Below are positions 27,218-36,341 of a stretch of DNA of 53,466 bases, piece by piece. The DNA is from Massilia sp. YIM B02769 (GTDB lineage Bacteria; Pseudomonadota; Gammaproteobacteria; Burkholderiales; Burkholderiaceae_D). The translations under genes were made by a program, and so were the position numbers. The stretch is from assembly GCF_030411995.1 (NCBI RefSeq), contig NZ_JASNRC010000014.1, positions 41,384 to 94,849 on the forward strand, given 5' to 3'. The notes below the pieces were generated by a model. It did no database searches. It was not told where the DNA came from and saw nothing but the letters and a program-made list of their open reading frames with translations. The stretch's first letter is position 1, and each line of letters starts with the position of its first letter.

Positions 27218-29863
27218 ATGACCAAAACCCTCATCATCGCCGAGAAGCCCTCCGTCGCGAATGACATCGCCAAGACGCTGGGCGGCTTCACCAAGCACGA
27301 TGAGTATTTCGAAAACGACGAATACGTGCTGTCGTCGGCTGTCGGCCATCTGCTGGAAATCGCGGTGCCCGAAGAATATGACGTCAAGCGCGGCAAGTGG
27401 AGCTTTACCCACCTGCCGATGATTCCGCCGTATTTCGCGCTGAACCCGATCGCGAAGACCGAGTCGCGCCTCAAGGTGCTGAACAAGCTGATCAAGCGCA
27501 AGGACGTCACCACCCTGATCAACGCATGTGACGCGGGCCGCGAAGGAGAACTGATCTTCCGCCTGATCGCGCAGAACGCGAAAGCCAAGCAGCCGGTCAA
27601 GCGCCTGTGGCTGCAGTCGATGACGCCGACCGCCATCCGCGAAGGCTTCCGCCAGCTGCGCAGCGACGAAGAGATGCTGCCGCTGGCCGATGCCGCGCGC
27701 TGCCGTTCGGAAGCCGACTGGCTGATCGGCATCAACGGCACCCGCGCCATGACCGCCTTCAACTCGAAGGAGGGCGGCTTTTACCTGACGACCGTGGGCC
27801 GCGTGCAGACGCCGACCCTGTCGATCGTGGTCGAGCGCGAAGAGAAGATCAAGAAGTTCGTCCCGCGCGACTACTGGGAAGTGCGCGCCGAGTTCGTCTG
27901 CGCCGCCGGCATCTACGAAGGACGCTGGCTCGACCAACAATTCAAGAAGGACGAGAACGATCCGGAAAAGCGCGCCGAGCGCCTGTGGAGCAAGGCCGCC
28001 GCCGATTCGATCGCGGCCGCCTGCCGCGGCAAGCAGGGCGTGGTCACCGAGGAATCGAAACCGACCACCTCGATGGCGCCGGCCCTGTTCGACCTGACCA
28101 GCCTGCAGCGCGAGGCCAACGGCCGCTTCGGCTTCTCGGCCAAGAACACCCTCGGCCTGGCCCAGGCGCTGTACGAAAAGCACAAGGTCCTGACCTACCC
28201 GCGTACCGATTCGCGCCACCTGCCGGAAGACTATATCGGTACCGTGAAGTCGACCATGGAAGCGCTGGCGGAAAACAACAACTACCACCAGTTCGCCAAG
28301 CAGATCAGCAAGAACGGCTGGGTCAAGCCGAACAAGCGCATCTTCGATAACACCAAGATCTCGGACCACTTCGCCATCATCCCGACCGGCGTGGCGCCGA
28401 AGAACCTGTCCGAGCCGGAACAAAAGCTCTACGACCTGGTCACGCGCCGCTTCATGGCCGTGTTCTTCCCGCCGGCCGAGTTCCTGGTGACGACCCGCTT
28501 TACCGAAGTCTCGGGCCACCAGTTCAAGACCGAAGGCAAGGTCATGACCAACCCGGGCTGGCTGGCCATCTACGGCAAGGACACGACCGGCGACGACAAG
28601 GACGGCGCGAATTTGGTGCCGGTGGCCAAGGGCGAGAAGGTGCTCACCGAAAAAGTCACCGCGAACGGCCTGGTCACGAAACCGCCTGCACGCTATTCCG
28701 AAGCGACCCTGCTGTCGGCCATGGAAGGCGCCGGCAAGCTGGTCGACTCGGACGAGCTGCGCGACGCCATGGCCGGCAAGGGCCTGGGCACGCCGGCGAC
28801 GCGCGCGGCCATCATCGAGGGCCTGCTGACCGAGAAGTATTTGATCCGCGAAGGCCGCGAGCTGATCCCGACCGCGAAGGCGTCGCAGCTGATGACCCTG
28901 CTGCGCGGCCTGGGCGTGAACGAGCTCACGGCCCCGGAACTGACCGGCGAATGGGAATACAAGCTGTCGCAGATGGAGAAGGGCAAGATCTCGCGTGAAG
29001 AATTCATGCGCGAAATCGCCCAGATGACCCAGATCATCGTCAAGCGCGCCAAGGAATACGACAACGACACGATTCCGGGCGAATACGCAACGCTGCAGAC
29101 GCCTTGCCCGAACTGCGCCGGCGTGGTCAAGGAAAACTACCGCCGCTTCGCCTGCACCAAGTGCGACTTCTCGATGAGCAAGACGCCGGGCAGCCGCCAG
29201 TTCGAGATCAACGAGGTCGAAGAACTGCTGGCCAACCGCACCATCGGTCCGCTGCAGGGCTTCCGCTCGAAGATGGGCCGTCCGTTCGCGGCGATCCTGC
29301 GCATCGTGCGCGACGAAGACATCAACAACTTCAAGCTGGAGTTCGATTTCGGCCAGGACGCGGCCGAAGGCGAAGAAGGCGAGGGTGTCGACTTCACCGG
29401 TCAGACCCCGCTCGGACCTTGCCCGAAGTGCAACGGCGGCGTCTACGAGATGGGCCTGGCCTACGTGTGCGAACACCAGGTCGCCAAGCCGAAGACCTGT
29501 GACTTCCGCAGCGGCCGCATCATCCTGCAGCAGGAAATCCTGCCCGAGCAGATGGCCAAGCTGCTGAACGACGGCAAGACCGACCTGCTGCCGGGCTTCG
29601 TGTCGCAGCGCACCCGCCGTCCGTTCAAGGCTTTCCTGACGCGCGGCAAGGACGGCAAGATCAGCTTCGAGTTCGAGGAGCGCAAGGCCAAGCCGGCGGC
29701 AAAAGGCAAGGCGGCGGCGAATGATGCATCGTCGGACGTGGATGGCGCGGCGGTCGAGACCAAGGTGACGAAAAAGCCGGCGGCCAAGGCGGCGGCGAAG
29801 ACCGTCGCGGCGAAGAATCCAGCGGCGAAACCTGCTGCGAAACGCGCTGCAGCCAAGAAGTGA
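27218..29863 (+). CDS. topB: Type IA DNA topoisomerase, topoisomerase III (TopB) type
   Basis: An 881-residue type IA topoisomerase. The N-terminal Toprim domain starts TKTLIIAEKPSVANDIAKTL, the signature typical of topoisomerase III rather than TopA, with metal-binding CDAGREGELIF. The active-site tyrosine is in LTYPRTDSRHL (near residue 330). Two C-terminal Cys-rich zinc-finger regions follow (CPNCAG...CTKCDF near 630 and CPKCNGG...CEH near 730). A Lys/Ala-rich tail of about 60 residues ends the protein. It should relax or decatenate DNA. It lies where many betaproteobacteria have the smg-topoisomerase pair. A bidirectional hairpin follows. Confidence 0.92.
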   Translation: MTKTLIIAEKPSVANDIAKTLGGFTKHDEYFENDEYVLSSAVGHLLEIAVPEEYDVKRGKWSFTHLPMIPPYFALNPIAKTESRLKVLNKLIKRKDVTTLINACDAGREGELIFRLIAQNAKAKQPVKRLWLQSMTPTAIREGFRQLRSDEEMLPLADAARCRSEADWLIGINGTRAMTAFNSKEGGFYLTTVGRVQTPTLSIVVEREEKIKKFVPRDYWEVRAEFVCAAGIYEGRWLDQQFKKDENDPEKRAERLWSKAAADSIAAACRGKQGVVTEESKPTTSMAPALFDLTSLQREANGRFGFSAKNTLGLAQALYEKHKVLTYPRTDSRHLPEDYIGTVKSTMEALAENNNYHQFAKQISKNGWVKPNKRIFDNTKISDHFAIIPTGVAPKNLSEPEQKLYDLVTRRFMAVFFPPAEFLVTTRFTEVSGHQFKTEGKVMTNPGWLAIYGKDTTGDDKDGANLVPVAKGEKVLTEKVTANGLVTKPPARYSEATLLSAMEGAGKLVDSDELRDAMAGKGLGTPATRAAIIEGLLTEKYLIREGRELIPTAKASQLMTLLRGLGVNELTAPELTGEWEYKLSQMEKGKISREEFMREIAQMTQIIVKRAKEYDNDTIPGEYATLQTPCPNCAGVVKENYRRFACTKCDFSMSKTPGSRQFEINEVEELLANRTIGPLQGFRSKMGRPFAAILRIVRDEDINNFKLEFDFGQDAAEGEEGEGVDFTGQTPLGPCPKCNGGVYEMGLAYVCEHQVAKPKTCDFRSGRIILQQEILPEQMAKLLNDGKTDLLPGFVSQRTRRPFKAFLTRGKDGKISFEFEERKAKPAAKGKAAANDASSDVDGAAVETKVTKKPAAKAAAKTVAAKNPAAKPAAKRAAAKK

Positions 29864-29980
29864 TCGTTTGATGGGGGATCGCTGAGATTCCTCGGGCGCC
29901 GGTGTTCACCATCTGCGCCACCGTACGATCGGCGTCAACTTGCCGTCACTGTTTCGACCGATTCACATGATCGAAACGAA

Positions 29981-30010
29981 AAAAAACCGCGATGCATATC
30001 GCGGTTTTTT
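29981..30010. terminator. Bidirectional terminator after topB
   Basis: A 13-bp stem, AAAAAACCGCGAT and ATCGCGGTTTTTT, with loop GCAT. The A run on one side and T run on the other allow termination in both directions. It serves topB (plus) and the addiction-module gene (minus). Confidence 0.9.
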
Positions 30011-30020
30011 ATTATCCAAT

Positions 30021-30073
30021 CCGCTTATTCCAGCCGCTTATTCCAGCCACTTATTGCAGCCGACTTATTCCTG
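30021..30073. repeat. Four tandem 13-14-base repeats over a stop codon
   Basis: Units CCGCTTATTCCAG (30021-30033), an identical copy (30034-30046), CCACTTATTGCAG (30047-30059) and CCGACTTATTCCTG (30060-30073). On the minus strand each carries AATAA. The last unit includes the TAA stop of the addiction-module gene, so the array looks like repeated duplication of that gene's 3' end. Confidence 0.8.
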
Positions 30074-30274
30074 CCAATCCTGCAACGCCTTGATGGCCGC
30101 TTCGCCATTCCGGATCGCCTTCACGCGCCGCACGACCTCATTGCGCCAGGCTTCATCGGCATCCTCGTCCGCGCCATCGACGTCCTTCAACAGCACGCGC
30201 AACAGCTCGTTCTTTTCTTCTGCGCTCAGCAATTGAATTTTTTCGCTAATCTCTGCGACTAAGGGCGACATCAT
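30065..30274 (-). CDS. Addiction module component, orphan
   Basis: A 69-residue acidic protein with LSAEEKNELLRVLLKDV and DEAWRNEVVRRVKAIRNGEA, matching the small addiction-module component family (PF09720 type), whose members usually sit next to a ParE-like toxin. No toxin frame is found on either side here: topB lies downstream across a terminator and the ABC permease upstream. It may be a solitary antitoxin or remnant. Tandem repeats cover its stop codon. Confidence 0.75.
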   Translation of the reverse strand: MMSPLVAEISEKIQLLSAEEKNELLRVLLKDVDGADEDADEAWRNEVVRRVKAIRNGEAAIKALQDWQE

Positions 30275-30314
30275 AACCTCACTGGAAATAGTGTCTTAGA
30301 TAATATATCGAGAA

Positions 30315-33300
30315 TCATTCGTTGTCGACAGGAACCATATTATCCGTGGGTTTCCTGTCGATGAGTTTATGGTCCGGATCGATACCCGCGCGGCCCGGTT
30401 GCGTCTCTACGATAAAGGATACCACCTGTGCACGCTCGCGCACCAGCCGGCGTTCGCGGACCAGCGGATTACCGTCGCGGTCGTCCACACCGAAATCGAT
30501 GTAGTCGGCCAGCGGCATCTGCTGCTCGGCCGCGCCGCCGGTGCGCAGCTTGCCCGCGCTGGCGCGCAGGATCACCTCGTACTTGCCGTCCGGGCGGCGG
30601 TGCGCGGTGGCGCTGTCGGCGCGGTTTTCGTACAACACGATGGCGTCGAACAAGTCGTGCACCAGGTAGGCCTTGTCGGGCGGCGCCACTGCGCGCAGGG
30701 CGGCCACCAGGTCGGCCGCGGTGGGCGGCGGGCCTCCCGCGGTGCTGCGCGCCAGCAGGCCGCGCAGCACCGCGTTGACGCGCGCCTCGCCCAGCTGGTC
30801 CTGCAGCAGGTAGAGCGCCAGGCCGCCCTTGCGCTGGGCCAGCCAGGCCTCGGGGCCGGCCTGTGCCAGCGGCACTTCGCGGCCGGTGGCGGTGGCGCGG
30901 CCCAGCAGGTAGGCGTACAGGTCCTGGTGCAGGTAGCGCCGCATCGCGGTGGATCCCAGGCTGCGGCGCAGCGTCACCAGGGCGGTGTACTCGGCCAGGC
31001 CATCGGCCAGCAGGGCGCCGCCCGGCGCGCCGGAGGCCGCCAGCTGCTGGCCCCACCACTGGCGCGCGGTCAGGTAGGCGCCCATGTAATACGGATAGTC
31101 GATGTCGCTGCGCTCGCCCCTGTCGGCGCGGGCGACAAAGGCGCCGGTCTCGGGCAGGGCCAGCATGCCGGGGAAAGCCCGGGCCGGCGTCGCGCCGCGC
31201 GGCGTCTCCACCAGGCGCAGGTCGTGCAGGCGGTAGGGGCCAAAGGCGCGCGTGCCGTAGTCGAGGGCGGCGCCGGCGCCGCGCACCAGGCGCTCGACGT
31301 TCGCTTCCTGGCCCGGCTGGTAGAAGGCGTCGATCGCCACGTCCTGCCAGCGTTCGTGGCGCACCGCGTAGCGCGCCGAGGCGATCGCGTAATCGTCGAG
31401 GATGGGCAGCTCGGCGCGGTAGCGGAAGTGACGGCGCTCGCCCGCGATCCACTCGCGTTCGAGTGCGCCCGGCGCCACCGCGATCTGGTCGACGCTCGTG
31501 GTCACCAGCGCCTCGAAGCGGATGCGCGCCGGGTCGGCGTCGGCGCCGCTGCGGCGGCGCGGCCCGAGGCCGTGGCGGCGGCGGTCGCGTTCGTCGGCCA
31601 GTTCGGCGTCGGCCTGGTAGCCGATGCGCGGCAGGTCGGCGTTCGTGAACCAGCTGGCGTTCGCGGCCACCGGCGTGTCGGTGCCGAAGCCGAGCGGACC
31701 GGCAGGCGCCGCGCTGAGCTGGAATGTGTAGGCCAGGCGCGCGCCGGGCGCCAGCGGCGTGTCCAGGCGGTAGCGGTAGAAGCCGCGCGCGCGGTCGGCA
31801 TCGACCAGGCGCGCCGGCTGCGACAGGCGCGCCGCCAGGTCGGCGCCGGGACGCTGGTAGACGATCAGCTCCGTCACCGGCGCGCTGCCGGCGTTCTCCA
31901 GCTGGTAGGCGCCGTCGACGGCCAGCGTGCGCGTGCGCGGATGCAGGTCGACGCGCAGCGCCACTTCCGCCAGGCGCGGCTGCGGCAGGGCGGCGAAGCG
32001 CCGGTAGCGCGCTTCGTATTCGGCACGGCGGGCGTCCTGGGTGCGCGTGGCCTGGTAGTTTCCCGCCACGTCGAGTTCGTACCAGAGCAGCGCGCCGCTG
32101 GCGCCGAACAGCACGATGCCGATGCCGAAGGCGGCCAGCACGCCGCGGCCCAGGTTCTGGCGCGCCAGGCGCAGGCGGCTGCCGAATTCGGCGTTCACGC
32201 CGCGCGGCCACAGCACCACGGTCAGCACCAGCAGCACCAGCGCCAGGCTGCCCCAGTACAGCTCCAGCATGCGCTCGCGCTGCAGCTGGTGGCCGTAGCC
32301 GTTCATGCCCGACCAGTCCAGGGCCGGGAAGGTGCCCGACAGCAGCACGTGGTCCAGTCCCAGGCCCTGGCAGACCATGCCGGTCACGTGGAGCGCCACC
32401 AGCACCGCGTAGCCCAGGTACTTGCGGCCGCACAGCGCCATCACCGCCACCGACAGCACCGCCAGCACCGCGAACTGCGGCAGCAGGATGGTGAACAGGG
32501 TGCGCAGATACAGGCCGGTCTCGAGCGCGAAGTAGCCGCGCAGGACCTGGCACAGCATCGTGCACAGCATCGCCAGCAGCAGCAGCAGGGCCTGCATGCC
32601 GACCAGGGCCAGGGTCTTGGAGAGCGGCGCCAGCCAGCCGGGCAGGGGCAGGGCGTCGAACAGCTGGGCGGTACGGGCATCGCGTTCGCGCCAGACCAGT
32701 TGCGCCGCGTAGAAGGTGGTGACGATCAGGAGGAACAGCGCGAAGCCGTCGCGGATCAGCTCCAGCATCTGCCAGGTGGCCGGATAGGTCTGCGCGCCAT
32801 GCAGCGTGCCGGTGTCGAAGCTGCCGCCCACCAGCATGGCCAGGCCGGCCAGCGTGACCAGGATGAAGGGCAGCGTGGCCACCGACTGGCGCAGCTGCAG
32901 CCAGCTCTGGCGCAGCAGCAGCAGGCCCAGGCTGCGGCGCGCGAAGTCGGGGCGCTCGCGGATGCCGGCGAGGGCGATGGCCGCACCGCTGTCGCCGGTA
33001 CTGGCGCTGCGTGCTTCGCTGCGGCGGTTTTCCAGCGGGCCGGTCAGGTGCAGGCGCCAGTAGCCGAGCAGCAGCACGGCCAGGCCGAAGCCGCACCAGA
33101 TCAAGCGGTTCGCCAGGTACAGGCCCTCCGGCAGCACCAGCCGGGTATTGCGCTCGGCGAGCGGCCAGTATTCGGTGAGCGTGATCAGGGCCGTGGTGCC
33201 GAACGGGTCGATCAGCGCGCCGAGGGTCTTGAGGTCGAAGTCGCGCGCCAGCGAAGGGGCCACCGTGTAGCCGATCAGGAGCACGATGCTGGCCACGTAC

Positions 33301-33851
33301 ACCGGCAGCATGCGCCGCGTCAGCGCCGCCAGCACGAAGAAGATGGCGCCGAAGATGAAGATGTTGGGCAGCAGCGTGAATAGCCAGGGAAACAGATAGG
33401 CCGCCAGGCTGGCGCCGCCCACGCGCTCGGACTCGACGCCGGGCGCCAGGCTGCCCAGCCAGCTGCCGAGGACGATGCCGCCGAAGACCAGGGCCAGCAC
33501 CGCCCAGGCGCCGAGGAAGCGCCCGAATACATAGGCATGCTTGCCGATCGGCGCGCTGAAGAAGAAGTGGTGCATCTCGTACTCGAAGTCCTGCTGCACG
33601 GCGCGCCCCATCACGGCGGCGATCACGACCACGCCGATGCAGCCGAGGAAGGCGGCGGACAGCGCCACCTGGCGCGGCCCGTCGATCAGCACGCGCGCGC
33701 CGAAGGCGACGATGGTGTCCTTGAAGGCGCCGCCGGCGGCCGCCGTCCACAGCATGGCCAGCGCCACGAAGGCGGCGAAGTACACCCAGGTCGACAGCTG
33801 GCGCAGGCGCTGCCGGAGCTCGAAGCGGGCGATCGCGAACAGCGCGGCCAT
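30315..33851 (-). CDS. ABC-2 permease fused to M1 peptidase-like domain
   Basis: An 1178-residue fusion. The N-terminal half (about residues 1-570) has some 12 hydrophobic segments in two ABC-2-type permease-like blocks, beginning MAALFAIARFELRQRL. The C-terminal half is an extracytoplasmic domain resembling M1-family aminopeptidases. In the zinc-site position it reads YLTARQWWGQQ: Tyr926 and Arg930 stand where HExxH has histidines, and the later Glu is replaced in LLADGLAEYTAL. The catalytic residues therefore look lost, unlike the usual HEVAHQWW form as I recall it. The protein may be a transport-associated binding domain. It is three bases from its ATPase partner at 33855. Substrate unknown. 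Confidence 0.85.
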   Translation of the reverse strand: MAALFAIARFELRQRLRQLSTWVYFAAFVALAMLWTAAAGGAFKDTIVAFGARVLIDGPRQVALSAAFLGCIGVVVIAAVMGRAVQQDFEYEMHHFFFSAPIGKHAYVFGRFLGAWAVLALVFGGIVLGSWLGSLAPGVESERVGGASLAAYLFPWLFTLLPNIFIFGAIFFVLAALTRRMLPVYVASIVLLIGYTVAPSLARDFDLKTLGALIDPFGTTALITLTEYWPLAERNTRLVLPEGLYLANRLIWCGFGLAVLLLGYWRLHLTGPLENRRSEARSASTGDSGAAIALAGIRERPDFARRSLGLLLLRQSWLQLRQSVATLPFILVTLAGLAMLVGGSFDTGTLHGAQTYPATWQMLELIRDGFALFLLIVTTFYAAQLVWRERDARTAQLFDALPLPGWLAPLSKTLALVGMQALLLLLAMLCTMLCQVLRGYFALETGLYLRTLFTILLPQFAVLAVLSVAVMALCGRKYLGYAVLVALHVTGMVCQGLGLDHVLLSGTFPALDWSGMNGYGHQLQRERMLELYWGSLALVLLVLTVVLWPRGVNAEFGSRLRLARQNLGRGVLAAFGIGIVLFGASGALLWYELDVAGNYQATRTQDARRAEYEARYRRFAALPQPRLAEVALRVDLHPRTRTLAVDGAYQLENAGSAPVTELIVYQRPGADLAARLSQPARLVDADRARGFYRYRLDTPLAPGARLAYTFQLSAAPAGPLGFGTDTPVAANASWFTNADLPRIGYQADAELADERDRRRHGLGPRRRSGADADPARIRFEALVTTSVDQIAVAPGALEREWIAGERRHFRYRAELPILDDYAIASARYAVRHERWQDVAIDAFYQPGQEANVERLVRGAGAALDYGTRAFGPYRLHDLRLVETPRGATPARAFPGMLALPETGAFVARADRGERSDIDYPYYMGAYLTARQWWGQQLAASGAPGGALLADGLAEYTALVTLRRSLGSTAMRRYLHQDLYAYLLGRATATGREVPLAQAGPEAWLAQRKGGLALYLLQDQLGEARVNAVLRGLLARSTAGGPPPTAADLVAALRAVAPPDKAYLVHDLFDAIVLYENRADSATAHRRPDGKYEVILRASAGKLRTGGAAEQQMPLADYIDFGVDDRDGNPLVRERRLVRERAQVVSFIVETQPGRAGIDPDHKLIDRKPTDNMVPVDNE

Positions 33852-33854
33852 GGT

Positions 33855-34748
33855 TCAGCAGTTCCCGGCTGCGCTGTTGTTGCGGCCCGCGATGGTGGCG
33901 AAGTACACGTCTTCCAGGCTGGCGTGGGCCGGCTCGAAGCCCATGCCCGGGTCGTTCTCGTCGTACACGTGGACCAGGGTGCGGCCGGCGCGCAGGCGCG
34001 TCGAGATCACCGCGTGCTGCTTCTGGAACAGCGGCAGGTCGGCCTTGTCGACGAAGCGCGACCAGATGCAGTCCTCGATGGCGTCGATCAGGCGCGCCGG
34101 CTCGCCGCACAGCAGCACGCGGCCCTTGTGAATGATGGCCATGTTCGAGCACAGATCGGCCACGTCGGACACGATGTGGGTCGACAGCAGCACGGTCTTG
34201 TCGGCGCCGATGTCCGACAGCAGGTTGTGGAAGCGCACCCGCTCCTGCGGATCCAGGCCGGCGGTGGGCTCGTCGACGATGATCAGTTGCGGGTCGCCGA
34301 TCAGGGCCTGCGCCACGCCGAAGCGCTGGCGCATCCCGCCCGAAAAGGTGCCGAGCTTCTGGTGGCGCACCTCGAACAGGTTGGTTTGCTGGAGCAGGCC
34401 GTCGACGACTTCGCGCCGGCGGTGTTTATGAGACAGGCCTTTCAGCTGGGCGAAGTGGTCGAGCAGTTCCCAGGCCGTGACCTTCGGGTAGACGCCGAAG
34501 TCCTGCGGCAGGTAGCCGAGCATGCGCCGCACTTCGTCTTTTTCGTCGAGCACGTCGATGTCGTCGAGGAAGACCGAGCCGGCATCGCACTCCTGCAGCG
34601 TGGCGAGGATGCGCATCAGGGTCGACTTGCCGGCGCCGTTCGGGCCCAGCAGGCCGAACATCCCTTGCGGGATGTTCAGCGTGACCTTGTCCAGGGCCAC
34701 CACGCCGTTGGCGTAGGTCTTGGACAAATTGCGAATGCGTAATTCCAT
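33855..34748 (-). CDS. ABC transporter ATP-binding protein
   Basis: A 297-residue ATPase, start MELRIRNLSKTYANG at 34748 behind a GGAG site; a longer frame to 34799 is not used. Walker A is GPNGAGKST, the signature FSGGMRQRFG, and Walker B LIIVDEPTAGLDP. A C-terminal extension of about 70 residues follows, common in ABC-2 exporter ATPases. It is transcribed immediately before the permease/M1 fusion and surely drives it. It is divergent from coq7. Confidence 0.93.
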   Translation of the reverse strand: MELRIRNLSKTYANGVVALDKVTLNIPQGMFGLLGPNGAGKSTLMRILATLQECDAGSVFLDDIDVLDEKDEVRRMLGYLPQDFGVYPKVTAWELLDHFAQLKGLSHKHRRREVVDGLLQQTNLFEVRHQKLGTFSGGMRQRFGVAQALIGDPQLIIVDEPTAGLDPQERVRFHNLLSDIGADKTVLLSTHIVSDVADLCSNMAIIHKGRVLLCGEPARLIDAIEDCIWSRFVDKADLPLFQKQHAVISTRLRAGRTLVHVYDENDPGMGFEPAHASLEDVYFATIAGRNNSAAGNC

Positions 34749-34954
34749 GCGGACTCCAGGGATGGGCTTTTGCGTGACGGTTATTTCAGTTTCCGCCAAG
34801 CCTTTTTGACGCCTGCATTGTAGTCAATAACGGCCGAGCCGGGCGGGCAGATGCGACGCACGGCGCGCTGGGCGGGCTGGATTGCAAAAATGCGGGACAG
34901 GGCGCAGGGCAGGAAGGCGGACGGAGCGGCGCGGCAGGGCCGGGGCGGCGGGCA

Positions 34955-34960
34955 TATAAT
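34955..34960 (+). promoter_or_regulatory. Candidate -10 box for coq7
   Basis: TATAAT, 32 bases before the coq7 ATG. No typical -35 is seen at the right distance. Confidence 0.45.
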
Positions 34961-34992
34961 GGCGTTTTCCGCGACTTATTCGAAAAACACCT

Positions 34993-35637
34993 ATGTTAGC
35001 GAACCGTTTTATCAGTCCCCTCGACCAGCTGATCGTCGGCGTCGACAAGGCGCTGCGCGTGGTCGGCGGCGTGGCCTCGTCGTCGCGCCCGAACCCGGCG
35101 GCGCATGCCGTCGACTGCGAACTCGACGAACGCGAAGCGCGCCACAGCGCCGGCCTGATGCGCGTGAACCACGTCGGCGAAGTCTGCGCCCAGGCGCTCT
35201 ACGACTCGCAGGCGCGCCACGCCATGAGCCCGGAGATGCGCAAGCAGTTCGAGGAAGCCGGGCGCGAGGAAGAAGACCACCTGGCCTGGACCGCGCAGCG
35301 CCTGTCGGAACTGGGTTCGCAGCCGAGCGTGTTGAATCCCCTGTGGTATGCCGGCGCCTACGCCATGGGGACTGTCGCCGCCAAGCTGGGCGACGCCAAC
35401 AGCCTCGGCTTCGTGGTCGAGACCGAGCGCCAGGTCGAAGCGCATTTGAACAGCCACCTCGATCTGCTGCCGACCCAGGACGCCAAGTCGCGCGCCATCG
35501 TCGAACAGATGCGCGTCGATGAAATCGCCCACGGCGCGGCAGCCCAGGCGCTCGGCGCGGCCGAGATGCCGGTGCCGGTCAAGCTGGCGATGAAGGCGTT
35601 TGCGAAGGTGATGACGACGACGGCGTATTACGTCTGA
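34993..35637 (+). CDS. coq7: Demethoxyubiquinone hydroxylase
   Basis: A 214-residue diiron monooxygenase of ubiquinone biosynthesis that hydroxylates 2-polyprenyl-3-methyl-6-methoxy-1,4-benzoquinone. Iron ligands are visible in MRVNHVGEVCAQALY (Glu-rich helix), EEEDHLAW (ExxH), and the repeat in the second half, VETERQVEAHLNSHL and MRVDEIAHG. The N-terminal ~45 residues precede the ferritin-like helices. It is monocistronic and faces the OsmC gene across a palindromic repeat pair. Confidence 0.95.
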   Translation: MLANRFISPLDQLIVGVDKALRVVGGVASSSRPNPAAHAVDCELDEREARHSAGLMRVNHVGEVCAQALYDSQARHAMSPEMRKQFEEAGREEEDHLAWTAQRLSELGSQPSVLNPLWYAGAYAMGTVAAKLGDANSLGFVVETERQVEAHLNSHLDLLPTQDAKSRAIVEQMRVDEIAHGAAAQALGAAEMPVPVKLAMKAFAKVMTTTAYYV

Positions 35638-35676
35638 TGGGCCGCGGCTGCGTTTGAACGTTGGCTTTAAACGTAC

Positions 35677-35809
35677 GGTGGGCACTCCGTGCCCACGCGA
35701 ATGCTTGCGTCACGGCTGCTCATTTCGACGCGAATCACATGATCATTGGCCAACGCTCGATGAGGCGTCTCGTTAGCGCATCGTTCCGCGTGGGCACGGA
35801 GTGCCCACC
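35677..35809. repeat. Inverted pair of palindromic repeats (REPIN-like)
   Basis: Arms 35677-35699 and 35787-35809 are perfect inverted copies, 23 bases each (GGTGGGCACTCC... and the reverse complement), with an 87-base spacer. The unit matches the 14875-14980 pair apart from a few positions. The right flank shares 20 bases with the copy near 20416. It lies between the convergent coq7 and OsmC stop codons. Confidence 0.85.
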
Positions 35810-35817
35810 TTACGGGA

Positions 35818-36243
35818 TCACGCGACCTCGACGATTTCGAACGAATGCGTGATCTCGGCCGTCTTGGCCAGCATGATCGACGCCGAGCAGTACTTCTCGT
35901 GCGACAGCTTCACCGCGCGCTCCACCGCCGCCGGCTTCAGGCTCTTCCCGCTGATCGTGAAGTGGAAGTTAATCTTCGTGAACACCTTCGGATCGACCTG
36001 CGCGCGTTCGGCCTGCAAGGTCACGTCGCAGCCCAGCACCTCTTCGCGGCTGCGCTTCAAAATCAGCACCACGTCGAAGGCCGTGCAGCCGCCGGTGCCG
36101 GCAAGGACCAGTTCCATCGGCCGCGCCGCCGTGTTGTGGCCGCCGGCTTCCGGCGCGCCGTCCATCGTCACCGTGTGGCCGGACCCGGTCTCGGCGCGAA
36201 AAGCCATGCCCGAGGGGCCGTTCCAGCTGACTTTGACTTCCAT
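35818..36243 (-). CDS. OsmC family protein
   Basis: A 141-residue OsmC-fold protein with start MEVKVSWNGPSGMAFRAE at 36243. Cysteines in GGCTAFDVVLIL and EVLGCDVTL correspond to the two redox positions of the family. It belongs to the YhfA-like branch rather than Ohr. Family members are peroxiredoxin-like, but this branch is poorly characterised. Its ribosome site is AACGC-poor and unremarkable. It is separate from the NatAB operon, as a strong hairpin lies between them. Confidence 0.85.
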   Translation of the reverse strand: MEVKVSWNGPSGMAFRAETGSGHTVTMDGAPEAGGHNTAARPMELVLAGTGGCTAFDVVLILKRSREEVLGCDVTLQAERAQVDPKVFTKINFHFTISGKSLKPAAVERAVKLSHEKYCSASIMLAKTAEITHSFEIVEVA

Positions 36244-36278
36244 GTTGCGTTCTCCGCTAAGTGTAGTGCGCACATTGT

Positions 36279-36313
36279 AAAACAGCCCGCCGCGGCATGC
36301 CGGGGCGGGCTGT
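36279..36313 (-). terminator. Intrinsic terminator after the NatB-like gene
   Basis: Ten-base arms (ACAGCCCGCC and GGCGGGCTGT) enclose a further palindrome, CGGCATGCCG. On the minus strand the stem is followed by T4. It lies 29 bases past the NatB-like stop codon. Confidence 0.75.
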
Positions 36314-36341
36314 CTTTCCAGGCCGTGGCCGGATCAACGCT

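Noticed and set aside
30021..30073. Possible CRISPR array
   Set aside because: Repeats are 13-14 bases and directly abut with no spacers; they duplicate a gene end.
30369..33383. A 1004-codon plus-strand frame in the ABC/M1 region
   Set aside because: Shadow of the permease/M1 fusion gene; repetitive Gln/Ala/Arg-rich translation with no family match.
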